From the IMG/VR virus record IMGVR_UViG_3300032053_000211, positions 1 through 38,109 of that record: DNA of 38,109 bases; one strand, written 5' to 3'. Each line of letters opens with the position of its first letter. Position 1 is the stretch's first letter. Made by a program: the position numbers and the translations under genes. Below are positions 30,845 to 37,941 of this stretch, in pieces. The notes below the pieces were generated by a model. That model did not search any database and was not told the DNA's origin. It saw only the letters and a program-made list of their open reading frames with translations. This DNA comes from a virus.

Positions 30845-31642
30845 GTGACCAGGAAAAAGTATCGGCTTAAGCAGCCCCGCAATTATCCACTAGACCCCCA
30901 GCGTGGGTCAGTCCCTAAGCTTAATCCGCGCCATCCGCTGTGGAGGCTTATACAAGATCGCCTGGCGACGGGCGTCTACACGTACCCGCAGCTCTCCGTT
31001 TGGGCGGAATCTATGGGGTTCCCTCTAACCGTCCCTCAGATACGGCGCGGGCTGGATCGGTATAAGCCCTCCTACCTACCGATGCGGGTCTTCCCATGGC
31101 TGGCGGATATGGTGCAGCACATCCTGGACAACTTCGTGGACTGGGACGCCCAGCTCGACGCGGCGGCGACACAGCAGGCCCAGCTCGTCGGTATGGTTAT
31201 GGAAAAGATGCGCGACCTACGGGAGCGACCGGAGATCATCAACGGGCCGGACGGCGTACCGCTGAAGATCACCAACGCGCACGGGCACGAAGAGTACGTG
31301 ATCCTTCCGGCGGCGAGCATAGACGACAAGATTCACATCCTCAACGCGGCGCAGAACGCCGTAGGGAAGCTGTTCAGGATGCTGGTTGAGCGCACGCGGC
31401 TGCACGCTGATATGCGCGTGCAAATGCCAGGAACAGGCGGCGAACAGACCGCAGAAGGCGGCCAGGGGGTCGGCCCGACGTTGTATACTATCAGTAACGT
31501 CGAGCTGCTCCGCAAGGAGATGGATGAGGTCGACCGCGAGATGCGCGCGACCTACAACATGCTGATCAAGGAGGCGGCGGAGGTCGGTGCAACGCTGCCG
31601 GAACCGAAACCGCTGGATGCACATCTGGAGGAGGCAGAGTGA
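30845..31642 (+). CDS. Putative terminase small subunit-like protein
   Basis: A 265-residue protein from GTG 30845. The N-terminus is basic, with a helix-turn-helix-like region (VYTYPQLSVWAESMGFPLTVPQIRRGLDR) followed by long helices (about 85-135) and a coiled-coil C-terminus (LLRKEMDEVDREMRATYNMLIKEA). This order fits a small terminase that recognises phage DNA. The large subunit gene at 34302 is 2.7 kb downstream instead of adjacent. The call rests on shape and rough synteny only. Confidence 0.4.
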   Translation: MTRKKYRLKQPRNYPLDPQRGSVPKLNPRHPLWRLIQDRLATGVYTYPQLSVWAESMGFPLTVPQIRRGLDRYKPSYLPMRVFPWLADMVQHILDNFVDWDAQLDAAATQQAQLVGMVMEKMRDLRERPEIINGPDGVPLKITNAHGHEEYVILPAASIDDKIHILNAAQNAVGKLFRMLVERTRLHADMRVQMPGTGGEQTAEGGQGVGPTLYTISNVELLRKEMDEVDREMRATYNMLIKEAAEVGATLPEPKPLDAHLEEAE

Positions 31643-31842
31643 AGACCGGCACCGCTCGCCCCACGTTTGTTACGCCAGGGATGTGCGTCGCTTGCGCGGC
31701 GGACGGCGAAGGCCCTGAGTGCCTCGCTACGTACACAGTGCAAGAGTATCTCTCCGAAGGGCCGCCCTGGATGCACGACAGGGACGAGGGTTACCCTGGG
31801 CGCAACACCATCATCGTTGCTGGCGTGGAGGTAGAGCTTTGA
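31639..31842 (+). CDS. Small Cys-containing protein
   Basis: A 67-residue protein from GTG 31639, coupled to the previous stop. It has MCVACAADGEGPEC near its N-terminus, a possible metal site, then Tyr/Trp residues and an acidic end. No family is recognised. Confidence 0.5.
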   Translation: MKTGTARPTFVTPGMCVACAADGEGPECLATYTVQEYLSEGPPWMHDRDEGYPGRNTIIVAGVEVEL

Positions 31843-32243
31843 GCCTGACGGCTGAGTCCGTGCGATGCATCTGCGGCCACCCGACGCCAGGCATCGCCTG
31901 GGAATGGGCACCTGGGCACCAGGGCCAGTCTAAGTGCATCTGCTGTATGCGCGCCATCTGGGAGGAGAGCCTGGAGACGATTCTGTCGTCCCTTCAGGCG
32001 GCCCTGGCCGCCTACCCCGCCGTCACCAGCGGCGAGTGTGCGAGCGGCGTCGGCCTAGAGCAGGAACAGGAACCCTGCCCCCACACTGTCTACGCTAATC
32101 GGTGGCAGGGCGACGCCAATGATTTCTTCTGCGTGAGGTGCGGCACACCCCAGGACAAGGACGCCTGCCCCCACACCTACTGCGGCGTCAGCGAGAATGG
32201 CGTCCGGTGCGACGACTGCGGGGAATACCTGTGGGAAAGCTAG
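31839..32243 (+). CDS. Multi-zinc-finger-like protein
   Basis: A 134-residue protein from TTG 31839 (GGAGGT ahead; overlaps the previous stop). CICGHPTPG and CICCMRAIW near the N-terminus may bind one metal. The C-terminal 55 residues hold two similar units, CPHTVYANRW...FFCVRCGTPQ and CPHTYCGVSENGVRCDDCG. The C-H...C-x-x-C pattern suggests repeated zinc fingers from an internal duplication. Confidence 0.6.
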   Translation: MSLTAESVRCICGHPTPGIAWEWAPGHQGQSKCICCMRAIWEESLETILSSLQAALAAYPAVTSGECASGVGLEQEQEPCPHTVYANRWQGDANDFFCVRCGTPQDKDACPHTYCGVSENGVRCDDCGEYLWES

Positions 32244-32431
32244 AAGCGCGCTTTATGTGCTCCGGCTGCCATATCGACGTCTACGCGGACAATGAGACCG
32301 TGAGCAAGATGCGCGACGCTCATATGGCGTACCACGCTGCCCGATACCGCACAGCGTGCGAGAGGCTGATCGCAAACGCACCGAATCCGGTGGGGGCGCG
32401 CAAGTTCCTGCTGGGGGAGAATTCAGCGTGA
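32231..32431 (+). CDS. Small zinc-finger-like protein
   Basis: A 66-residue protein from GTG 32231 with GGGGA ahead. MCSGCHIDVYADNETVSKMRDAHMAYH resembles a C2H2 finger (CxxC, then HxxxH), followed by a helix. It could bind DNA. It overlaps the previous and next genes. Confidence 0.55.
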   Translation: MGKLEARFMCSGCHIDVYADNETVSKMRDAHMAYHAARYRTACERLIANAPNPVGARKFLLGENSA

Positions 32432-32610
32432 CAAACACCTACGCCTACTGCTCGAGTTGTGACAAGATCGCGGAGGCGACCATCGAGGAGCCTACTTCTT
32501 GCATCACCCCCACGACCCCTGGGCGCTGGGCGGCGGGCGACATCGTTTGCCGAAGCTGCTACGCCATCATCGCTACCCTATTCAAGAACCTGGACGAGGA
32601 GGCATCGTGA
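32428..32610 (+). CDS. Small zinc-ribbon-like protein
   Basis: A 60-residue protein from GTG 32428 with GGGGGAG ahead. YCSSCDK and VCRSCYAI form two CxxC pairs that fit a zinc ribbon. The C-terminus is an acidic helix. It is coupled to the genes on both sides. Confidence 0.55.
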   Translation: MTNTYAYCSSCDKIAEATIEEPTSCITPTTPGRWAAGDIVCRSCYAIIATLFKNLDEEAS

Positions 32611-33005
32611 GCGGTTACAGGCATATGCCCCTGCTCGTCTGTCCAGCGGGGCACAGCGACACGTTCAAGGCGGAGGGCATCAGCAAGACGCTTATGAGCG
32701 GTGCCTACACCCGCGTGAACAACCAGGGTAAGGTCATCGAGACCCATGACCCCAACGTCGAAACCCATCACTACCGCTGCGACGTGTGCGGGGTGAGCTT
32801 CACGAGGCGCTGGCAGGACGGCAAGCTACTACTGCCTGAGCCCGTTGCGGTTGTGACAACGGCCCTGTCCCAGGAAGAGCTAGACGCCCTACGCCGCACC
32901 ACTACTGGCGGGCTACCTGAGACGGCCCGCCCCAAGACCACGCCGAAAATGGCAGTGCGAATGGAGCGCGCCGGATGGCGGCAGCGAGTACTGAAGGGAA
33001 GATGA
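32607..33005 (+). CDS. Zinc-finger-like protein with basic C-terminus
   Basis: A 132-residue protein from GTG 32607 (GAGGAGG ahead). LVCPAGHSD and YRCDVCGVSFTRRW form a likely zinc site. The C-terminal 30 residues are basic and Pro/Thr rich (RPKTTPKMAVRMERAGWRQR). It could bind nucleic acid. No family recognised. Confidence 0.55.
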   Translation: MSGYRHMPLLVCPAGHSDTFKAEGISKTLMSGAYTRVNNQGKVIETHDPNVETHHYRCDVCGVSFTRRWQDGKLLLPEPVAVVTTALSQEELDALRRTTTGGLPETARPKTTPKMAVRMERAGWRQRVLKGR

Positions 33006-33208
33006 CAATGCACCCTCCGCTTGAGCTAGAACACTGGCAGCTTGTGGACGCCATGCAGGATTACTGCGAGAGCTACATCCCTGGCTACGCGCGGATGACC
33101 TACAACGAGCGCCGAAGCGAAGCCAAGCGCCAGCTTGACCTATTCGTGATGCGGTGCTTGACTCCGCCACCTAGCAGGCCCCAGACCATCGAGAAGGGAA
33201 TGAAGTGA
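33002..33208 (+). CDS. Small hypothetical protein
   Basis: A 68-residue protein from ATG 33002, coupled to the previous stop (ATGA). It is helical with acidic and basic patches (LELEHWQLVDAMQDYCESYI). No family recognised. Its stop is followed directly by the terminator at 33210. Confidence 0.5.
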   Translation: MTMHPPLELEHWQLVDAMQDYCESYIPGYARMTYNERRSEAKRQLDLFVMRCLTPPPSRPQTIEKGMK

Positions 33209-33209
33209 G

Positions 33210-33228
33210 CGGGCTGACAGCCCGTTTT
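33210..33228 (+). terminator. Rho-independent terminator
   Basis: CGGGCT-GAC-AGCCCG is a 6-bp GC-rich hairpin (33210-33224) followed by TTTT. It lies just after the stop at 33208 and ends the run of small genes that precedes the second structured element. It is the clearest intrinsic terminator in the window. Confidence 0.65.
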
Positions 33229-33238
33229 GAGCAGAGAA

Positions 33239-33316
33239 GGTAGACGGATACCGATTCACGCCAGCAGGCCGCAGGATTTGCGCCGTGTGGCCGCAGGATC
33301 GGCGTCTGAGGAGAGG
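33239..33316 (+). promoter_or_regulatory. Structured intergenic element, copy B
   Basis: GGTA-N6-TACC (33239-33252), then AGGATT..CGCC 20 nt on, then GCCG-CAGGAT-CGGC inside GCCGCAGGATCGGCGT (33290-33305) and TGAGGAG. The same order and spacing as copy A at 13201. It starts 11 nt after the terminator and ends at the ribosome site of the next gene. No clear promoter was seen within it. Confidence 0.5.
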
Positions 33317-33323
33317 AGACACC

Positions 33324-33647
33324 ATGAAGCTGTTCGCGATCGAGAAGACTCGCTACTGCGATTACTACAACAAGACCGAGGTGAGCGTCCTGGGCTACAC
33401 CGTGGGCGACGTCGAGACGAGCGACCTCCCCGACGTCGAGACCACCCTGTACCTGGGGCCGGTCAGCATCACCCTCTACGTCAACAAGCCCTCCCTTGAG
33501 GCCGTGTCCGGCGCGGACGTGGCTGACGTCGAGCTGGGCGGCGGCATCCGGCTGATCGGGCCGGACAAGTTCCGATTCATCCCCTGCCCCTTCCTTCGCA
33601 TCGAGCTGAACACGCTCGTCGGTTATCTGACCCTGCGCCTGTTCTAA
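33324..33647 (+). CDS. Hypothetical beta-rich protein downstream of element B
   Basis: A 107-residue protein from ATG 33324 with GGAGAGGAGAC ahead. It looks like alternating strands (VSVLGYTVGDVETSDLPDVE, TTLYLGPVSITLYV) and is fairly acidic. The codon choice is regular and C/G-ending. No family recognised. It is the first gene after the terminator and copy B, so it may respond to that element. Confidence 0.6.
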   Translation: MKLFAIEKTRYCDYYNKTEVSVLGYTVGDVETSDLPDVETTLYLGPVSITLYVNKPSLEAVSGADVADVELGGGIRLIGPDKFRFIPCPFLRIELNTLVGYLTLRLF

Positions 33648-33651
33648 GACG

Positions 33652-33876
33652 ATGACCGATTGGCAGAAGATGAGCGTGTGGCGGGCGGGGGCGATCACGA
33701 ATGCCCTGGACGTCCTGGAGCACACCGCACCAACACCTGAGCTGTGGGCCTTGTGCGCGGTACTACTACAGGCCTTTATCCGTGCGCGGGAGGGCAAGTG
33801 CCCGACCTGCGGTTGCGGCTCCTACACTGGCCCCGACGAGGCCCCGACGTTTGATCCAGAAGGTTATCCAATCTAG
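33652..33876 (+). CDS. Small protein with CPTCGCG motif
   Basis: A 74-residue protein from ATG 33652. A helical first half is followed by KCPTCGCGSYTGP, a possible metal site, and an acidic Pro-rich end. The ribosome site is weak. No family recognised. Confidence 0.5.
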   Translation: MTDWQKMSVWRAGAITNALDVLEHTAPTPELWALCAVLLQAFIRAREGKCPTCGCGSYTGPDEAPTFDPEGYPI

Positions 33877-34085
33877 TGATCAAACACGAGACCGTCTATC
33901 TCCCCCGCGCTGACGCCGAGCGCCTGTTTGAGGCCACGCTGGAGGACAACCTGCGTGATCTAGCAATGGCCTTATTCGCGGGCATGGGGGATGTGGCGGG
34001 TGCTACGGCGCAGGCCAAGAAATGGCACCTGACCGGACGCTTCGGCGACGTCATCCCCGTACGCGTTACGATTGAGGCACTGTGA
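33876..34085 (+). CDS. Small hypothetical helical protein
   Basis: A 69-residue protein from GTG 33876, sharing a base with the previous stop. Helices (ADAERLFEATLEDNLRDLAMAL) dominate, ending in a short strand (VIPVRVTIEAL). No family recognised. Confidence 0.45.
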   Translation: MIKHETVYLPRADAERLFEATLEDNLRDLAMALFAGMGDVAGATAQAKKWHLTGRFGDVIPVRVTIEAL

Positions 34086-34261
34086 TGAAGCACTGGTCTG
34101 ATGCAGGCAACGGCGGTAAGCGGCGACGCGTCCCCTGGACGATGTGCCGTACAGTTTGCGGCCTGGAAGGGCTGCAGCGACGGGATCGCTTCGCGATGCG
34201 TAAGACCGACGTCACCTGCAAGACCTGCCTGATGATCCTGTACAAGCGGGCTGGGTGGTGA
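34085..34261 (+). CDS. Small basic zinc-finger-like protein
   Basis: A 58-residue frame from ATG 34085 to TGA 34259-34261, sharing a base with the previous stop. Arg/Lys rich, with MCRTVCGLEG and VTCKTCLMI as two Cys pairs that could bind zinc. It could bind DNA. Confidence 0.5.
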   Translation: MKHWSDAGNGGKRRRVPWTMCRTVCGLEGLQRRDRFAMRKTDVTCKTCLMILYKRAGW

Positions 34262-34301
34262 TGCGGGGCGGATAGAAAGCCCTTCACTTTCAAACAAGTG
34301 T

Positions 34302-35792
34302 ATGAGTATTGACACCGCGATCGATCCGCTCACCGACGAGGAGAAGGTCGTCATCAACGGCTCAGCGAAGCTCTTCTGGCACTTTCTCCTTAAGTTCTAT
34401 CCGCTGTCCTTCGCCGAAGAGAAGTACTTCATGGCGAACAAGCGCTGGAGCCCGTTCCGCCTTTCGGCGATGCACCAGGCGTGGGCGGGGGCGGCGCAGC
34501 AATATTCCCGCCTATGCGTCCTGGCCCCACGCGGACATCTAAAGTCAACCGTCCTGGGGCGAGGGTTCCTGTTCTGGCTGGGTATGCGGGAGACGAAGGA
34601 CTTCGACGCCGTTTACTTTAGCTACAAGGACAACCTGGCCCGCGACCATACGATGGCTCTTAAGAGCTACATCAAGGACAATCCCTACTGCCGGTGGTGG
34701 GTCGACAACAAGCCCACGAGTGACAGCCTGGTAGACTTCACCGCATCGTGGGGGCCGCCAGGGAACGAGACGTGGCACTTCGTGGTGGAGCCTGCGGGCA
34801 TCCTGGGAGCGTCGCGCGGGAGACATCCGAAGGCGGTGGTATGTGACGACATATTGTCGGACTTCGCAAATCCTATGGAATCTGAGGAGGTTGTGCGCAT
34901 CAACAACATCTTCCACCAGGTGGTGATGTCGATGCCGGAGCTACACCAATCCTTGCTCCTGGTCGGGACGCCGCAGGCCGAAAACGACGTCCTCCACAGC
35001 GTGCAGAAGGACAGGCGCTGGCACTGGCGGCGGTATCCGGCGATCAAGAACGAGGTGACGCAGGAGACCCAGTGGCCGGAGAAGTTTGATTACGGTCGCC
35101 TGATGGAGCTGTTGGCTGAGGTCAAGCCGCGCGCGTTCCAGGTGGAATACCTGCTCAAGCCTGTGGCTACTGCGGACGCCTACTTCCCCCGCTTCGCCAT
35201 TGATAACATCGTCGACGAGAATCTGCGGCGCTGGACGACGGATGAGCCTTGGCCTGGCCGAGGGCGCTACGCCACCTACGGCGGCATGGACGTGGGCAAG
35301 GAAGTCCACCCAAGCCACATCACCGTCCACGCCATGATGCCGGACGGCACGCTGATGCAGATCTTCGAGGAATGGCTGAACCACATGGACTTCAGGGCTC
35401 AGGCGATTCGCGTGAACCAGATCATCGAGCACTTCGACGTCGCCAGGTTCTTCTACGACAGCACGCGCGCCGAGCTGGATGACCGTGCCTTGTCCAAGCG
35501 CGCGCAAGGGAAGAAGTTCAAAAAGGGCATCAAGGTCACAATGGCGACTATGTTCGAGAAGCGCGTGTACTCCCAGCCTGGGGAGCCTGGGCTCATCTTG
35601 CTAGGCCCTGAGAACAGCCGCCAGGTGCGCCAGATATGCGCGGTCAAGAAAGACCTGAGCGCATACGAGAGCGAGGACGGACACGGCGACAGCTTCTGGA
35701 GCAACTCCCTGGCCATCTACGCGGCGGACACCGGCCCAAGCTTCGTTGATCTAGGTGATGTAAACGATATGTTCTCTCGTCGCCTACGGTGA
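34302..35792 (+). CDS. Terminase large subunit
   Basis: A 496-residue DNA packaging motor. ATPase: Walker A APRGHLKST (75-83), Walker B AVVCDDI (about 178-184), and a later VGTPQAEND (about 221-229), the usual coupling region. Nuclease: GGMDVGKE (Asp330), FFYDSTRAE (Asp386) and GHGDSFWSN (Asp463), the RNase H-like acidic set that cuts genome concatemers. It pumps DNA into the prohead at the portal. No clear ribosome site precedes ATG 34302, which is unusual here. Confidence 0.9.
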   Translation: MSIDTAIDPLTDEEKVVINGSAKLFWHFLLKFYPLSFAEEKYFMANKRWSPFRLSAMHQAWAGAAQQYSRLCVLAPRGHLKSTVLGRGFLFWLGMRETKDFDAVYFSYKDNLARDHTMALKSYIKDNPYCRWWVDNKPTSDSLVDFTASWGPPGNETWHFVVEPAGILGASRGRHPKAVVCDDILSDFANPMESEEVVRINNIFHQVVMSMPELHQSLLLVGTPQAENDVLHSVQKDRRWHWRRYPAIKNEVTQETQWPEKFDYGRLMELLAEVKPRAFQVEYLLKPVATADAYFPRFAIDNIVDENLRRWTTDEPWPGRGRYATYGGMDVGKEVHPSHITVHAMMPDGTLMQIFEEWLNHMDFRAQAIRVNQIIEHFDVARFFYDSTRAELDDRALSKRAQGKKFKKGIKVTMATMFEKRVYSQPGEPGLILLGPENSRQVRQICAVKKDLSAYESEDGHGDSFWSNSLAIYAADTGPSFVDLGDVNDMFSRRLR

Positions 35793-35808
35793 CCGTACCT
35801 CCGCCCGA

Positions 35809-35821
35809 ATCGTCATAGTAA
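35809..35821 (+). repeat. 13-bp direct repeat, copy 1
   Basis: ATCGTCATAGTAA occurs here, shortly before the ribosome site of the gene at 35838, and again at 36981-36993 before the gene at 37009. In copy 2 it also carries the previous stop codon. It may mark a shared regulatory signal or a short duplication; the length allows chance to be excluded only weakly. Confidence 0.35.
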
Positions 35822-35837
35822 GTGAGGAGGCGCACTT

Positions 35838-36422
35838 ATGGAAAACAGAAGCGCTGAGGGCTACGTCATCCGGATGTTCGTGGAGGACGCGCCTATCAAC
35901 GAGGACGGATCGATCGATTACAACTTCACGGTGCACGAGCGCATCGAGGACTTGCTGGAGGAGGCGTACTGGGGTGCCGAGGACATCGCGTATGTCCGTG
36001 TCACCATAGAGGAGATACCCACGCTTAAGCGAACAGGCATCTTCGCTACCCCATGGCGCTGGTGCTTGCTCTGCCGCAAGCGGAATCAAGAGGGCGACAC
36101 CTCGTGCTGCGTTTGCGGCGCATCCCAGGACTACCTGGTCAGCTATCCAGTAGGGGAGGGAGACCCTATGCCACATAGCGCCCAAGCCCGCGAGGGGCGA
36201 ATGCCGTTTGCCTCGTTTGCGAGAAGCGGCGCAACACACGACCCCGAAGGCGTCGACGCTTACTGCTTCTTCTGTGAGAAGCGGTTCGCCGACAGACACC
36301 TCGACCCCGACGACTACTACTGCTACGGCTGCCACGAGTACGTCTGCGACGATTGCAACCTGAACGCCGCCGTTTGCGGCCCCCACGCCGTGATGGATCA
36401 CGTCGCACCGGACGCGGAATGA
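35838..36422 (+). CDS. Protein with several zinc-finger-like motifs
   Basis: A 194-residue protein from ATG 35838 (GGAGG ahead). Residues 1-70 are acidic. A first Cys pair set is WCLLCRKRNQEGDTSCCVCG (about 75-95), like a RanBP2-type finger. A second region (about 140-185) has CFFCEK, CYGCHEYVCDDCN and CGPHAVMDH, resembling a cross-brace or B-box-like site. Likely zinc-binding, perhaps for protein or nucleic acid contacts. Function unknown. Confidence 0.6.
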   Translation: MENRSAEGYVIRMFVEDAPINEDGSIDYNFTVHERIEDLLEEAYWGAEDIAYVRVTIEEIPTLKRTGIFATPWRWCLLCRKRNQEGDTSCCVCGASQDYLVSYPVGEGDPMPHSAQAREGRMPFASFARSGATHDPEGVDAYCFFCEKRFADRHLDPDDYYCYGCHEYVCDDCNLNAAVCGPHAVMDHVAPDAE

Positions 36423-36679
36423 ACCTGATGCTGATGGGGCCACGCACCTGGGCAAGCGTGTCCTGTAAGACGCTGGTAGTGTGCGATGTCCCGCTTGGCG
36501 TACGGATGATATCTACTGGCGACAGTGGAACGCTCCTCTACCTTGCCTGTGACTTTGTGCTACGCGGATCGCCTTACGGTATTGTCCACGCCGAGCTAGA
36601 CGACGAGCGGGCACGCCGAACGAGCGTGATGATTGCGGAGCTGGAGGGCCTTGGCCTAACAGACATCGAGGAGATGTGA
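36419..36679 (+). CDS. Small hypothetical protein
   Basis: An 86-residue protein from ATG 36419, coupled to the previous stop (ATGA). Alternating strands and a C-terminal acidic helix (RRTSVMIAELEGLGLTDIEEM). No family recognised. Confidence 0.5.
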   Translation: MNLMLMGPRTWASVSCKTLVVCDVPLGVRMISTGDSGTLLYLACDFVLRGSPYGIVHAELDDERARRTSVMIAELEGLGLTDIEEM

Positions 36680-36990
36680 TGATCGCCCGCACGATCTATC
36701 TCGCGCCCTGCGCGCCTACTCAGTGCGAGGCCCTCTTCGTCGAGGGGGACAACGACGGATTCGACTTTGCGATGTGCAGCCAGGAGGCCCTCGTCTATGC
36801 GCAGGAATTCGCGCTCGATTATCCGATTCCGATGTGCGCGAAGTGCCTGGGCATACTGGTGCAGACGCCTGTCGTGCGAGGCCTGCTTACGTACGGGTTC
36901 TGCCCGACCGAGGAGGAGATGGACGAGGAGATGCGGTTAGCTGCCGAGGCGGGCCACCCCGTGACCGAGGCCCTGCCAGGATCGTCATAG
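36679..36990 (+). CDS. Small hypothetical Cys-containing protein
   Basis: About 103 residues. The start is ATG 36679, with GAGGAG ahead; GTG 36676 is next to it in frame. It is acidic with scattered Cys (LAPCAPTQCEAL, MCAKCLGILV). The Cys could form a metal site. No family recognised. Confidence 0.5.
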   Translation: MIARTIYLAPCAPTQCEALFVEGDNDGFDFAMCSQEALVYAQEFALDYPIPMCAKCLGILVQTPVVRGLLTYGFCPTEEEMDEEMRLAAEAGHPVTEALPGSS

Positions 36991-36993
36991 TAA
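36981..36993 (+). repeat. 13-bp direct repeat, copy 2
   Basis: ATCGTCATAGTAA, identical to 35809-35821. Here it overlaps the end of the gene at 36679 (Ser-Ser-stop) and precedes AAGGAG for the gene at 37009. Confidence 0.35.
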
Positions 36994-37008
36994 TAAGGAG
37001 AAAGGATT

Positions 37009-37278
37009 ATGCCAGGCGCGAAGTACATCAGAGCCTTTGGCTACCCACTAGCGTTCGTTTATGGCCCCGAGCAGGGGGTCGTCGTCGCTGGTGCGCTGGG
37101 GCTCTTTGCCATCGGCACCCTTGGCCACCACCAGCTCATCAGGATCGCATCGCAACTCGGCCTGCAGACCCTGCGATGCGGTTTCCTGCGCATCCCGACG
37201 CCGTTCCTGATCGTCACCGTTGAGCTGGGGGCAGTGGGCGTCACTGTCGGCTTCGGGCTCAAGACTGGCTACTACTAA
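37009..37278 (+). CDS. Small hydrophobic protein
   Basis: An 89-residue protein from ATG 37009 with AAGGAGAAAGG ahead. Rich in Gly, Val, Ile and Leu, with long hydrophobic stretches (about 21-45 and 60-80). Could be membrane-associated or a beta-rich domain. No family recognised. Confidence 0.5.
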   Translation: MPGAKYIRAFGYPLAFVYGPEQGVVVAGALGLFAIGTLGHHQLIRIASQLGLQTLRCGFLRIPTPFLIVTVELGAVGVTVGFGLKTGYY

Positions 37279-37281
37279 GCC

Positions 37282-37527
37282 ATGACCCTGGACGAGGCCA
37301 AGGCGCTGCGCTGCGGCGACCTGGTGCACGGCGCAGGAAGAGTGTGGCGGGTCGAGGACGAGCTGCACGAGGCGGGGGGAGACTCCGCGCCAGCACGCGC
37401 AGGATACGAACACCTGGGGATAACCCACCTCATGCGCCTGCAGGTCGTGGGCGAGGGTGCGCACGGGCTGAAGTGGTTGGTCAGCGACATCGATCTGTCC
37501 AGCCTGCACCTGCCGGAGAGACAATGA
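37282..37527 (+). CDS. Small hypothetical protein
   Basis: An 81-residue protein from ATG 37282. RCGDLVHGAGRVWRVEDELHE and LKWLVSDIDLSSLHL suggest a small beta barrel of SH3-like or KOW-like shape, but this is only a pattern. Overlaps the next gene (ATGA). Confidence 0.45.
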   Translation: MTLDEAKALRCGDLVHGAGRVWRVEDELHEAGGDSAPARAGYEHLGITHLMRLQVVGEGAHGLKWLVSDIDLSSLHLPERQ

Positions 37528-37703
37528 GGTCGAACAAGGCAACGCTGAACATCCGCATCCGCCGGTTGCGAAATGTGATACTAAGAGCGAAGCACAGCGT
37601 CCGACGCTATCAGCAAATCGAGCAACTTCAGCGGGTGATGGCCAAGGGCTACTTCGCTGCAGGCACCGTTCTATACCCAAAGCAAGGAGGCGACAATGGA
37701 TAG
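37524..37703 (+). CDS. Small basic helical protein
   Basis: A 59-residue protein from ATG 37524, coupled to the previous stop. Highly basic helix (IRRLRNVILRAKHSVRRYQQI), likely to bind nucleic acid. Overlaps the next gene by 8 nt. Confidence 0.45.
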   Translation: MRSNKATLNIRIRRLRNVILRAKHSVRRYQQIEQLQRVMAKGYFAAGTVLYPKQGGDNG

Positions 37704-37941
37704 GGCTATCTACTTCATGCTACGGGCGATCTTCTGCGAGCTGCAATCGCAGCGCATTGCGCTGGGCGAGGCAGAGCGGAGCGCGCTACAAGCAGAGGCA
37801 GAGGCATCGAGTGATGCTGCGAGGATAGTCTATAGCGCCTGGGACAAGCGCCTAGACAATATGAGATTTCGCACTAACGACTCGCTGATTGACCCCGACA
37901 CGGGGTTCCGCACAGACGAGCCCCCGCCCGCGAGCGAGTGA
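37696..37941 (+). CDS. Small hypothetical helical protein
   Basis: An 81-residue protein from ATG 37696 with AAGGAGG ahead. A hydrophobic start is followed by a charged helical region with coiled-coil character (GEAERSALQAEAEASSDAAR). No family recognised. Coupled to the next gene (TGATG). Confidence 0.45.
   Translation: MDRAIYFMLRAIFCELQSQRIALGEAERSALQAEAEASSDAARIVYSAWDKRLDNMRFRTNDSLIDPDTGFRTDEPPPASE

Noticed and set aside
31484-31489. TATACT inside the putative small terminase gene
   Set aside because: Inside coding sequence, no -35, and no nearby gene start that needs it.
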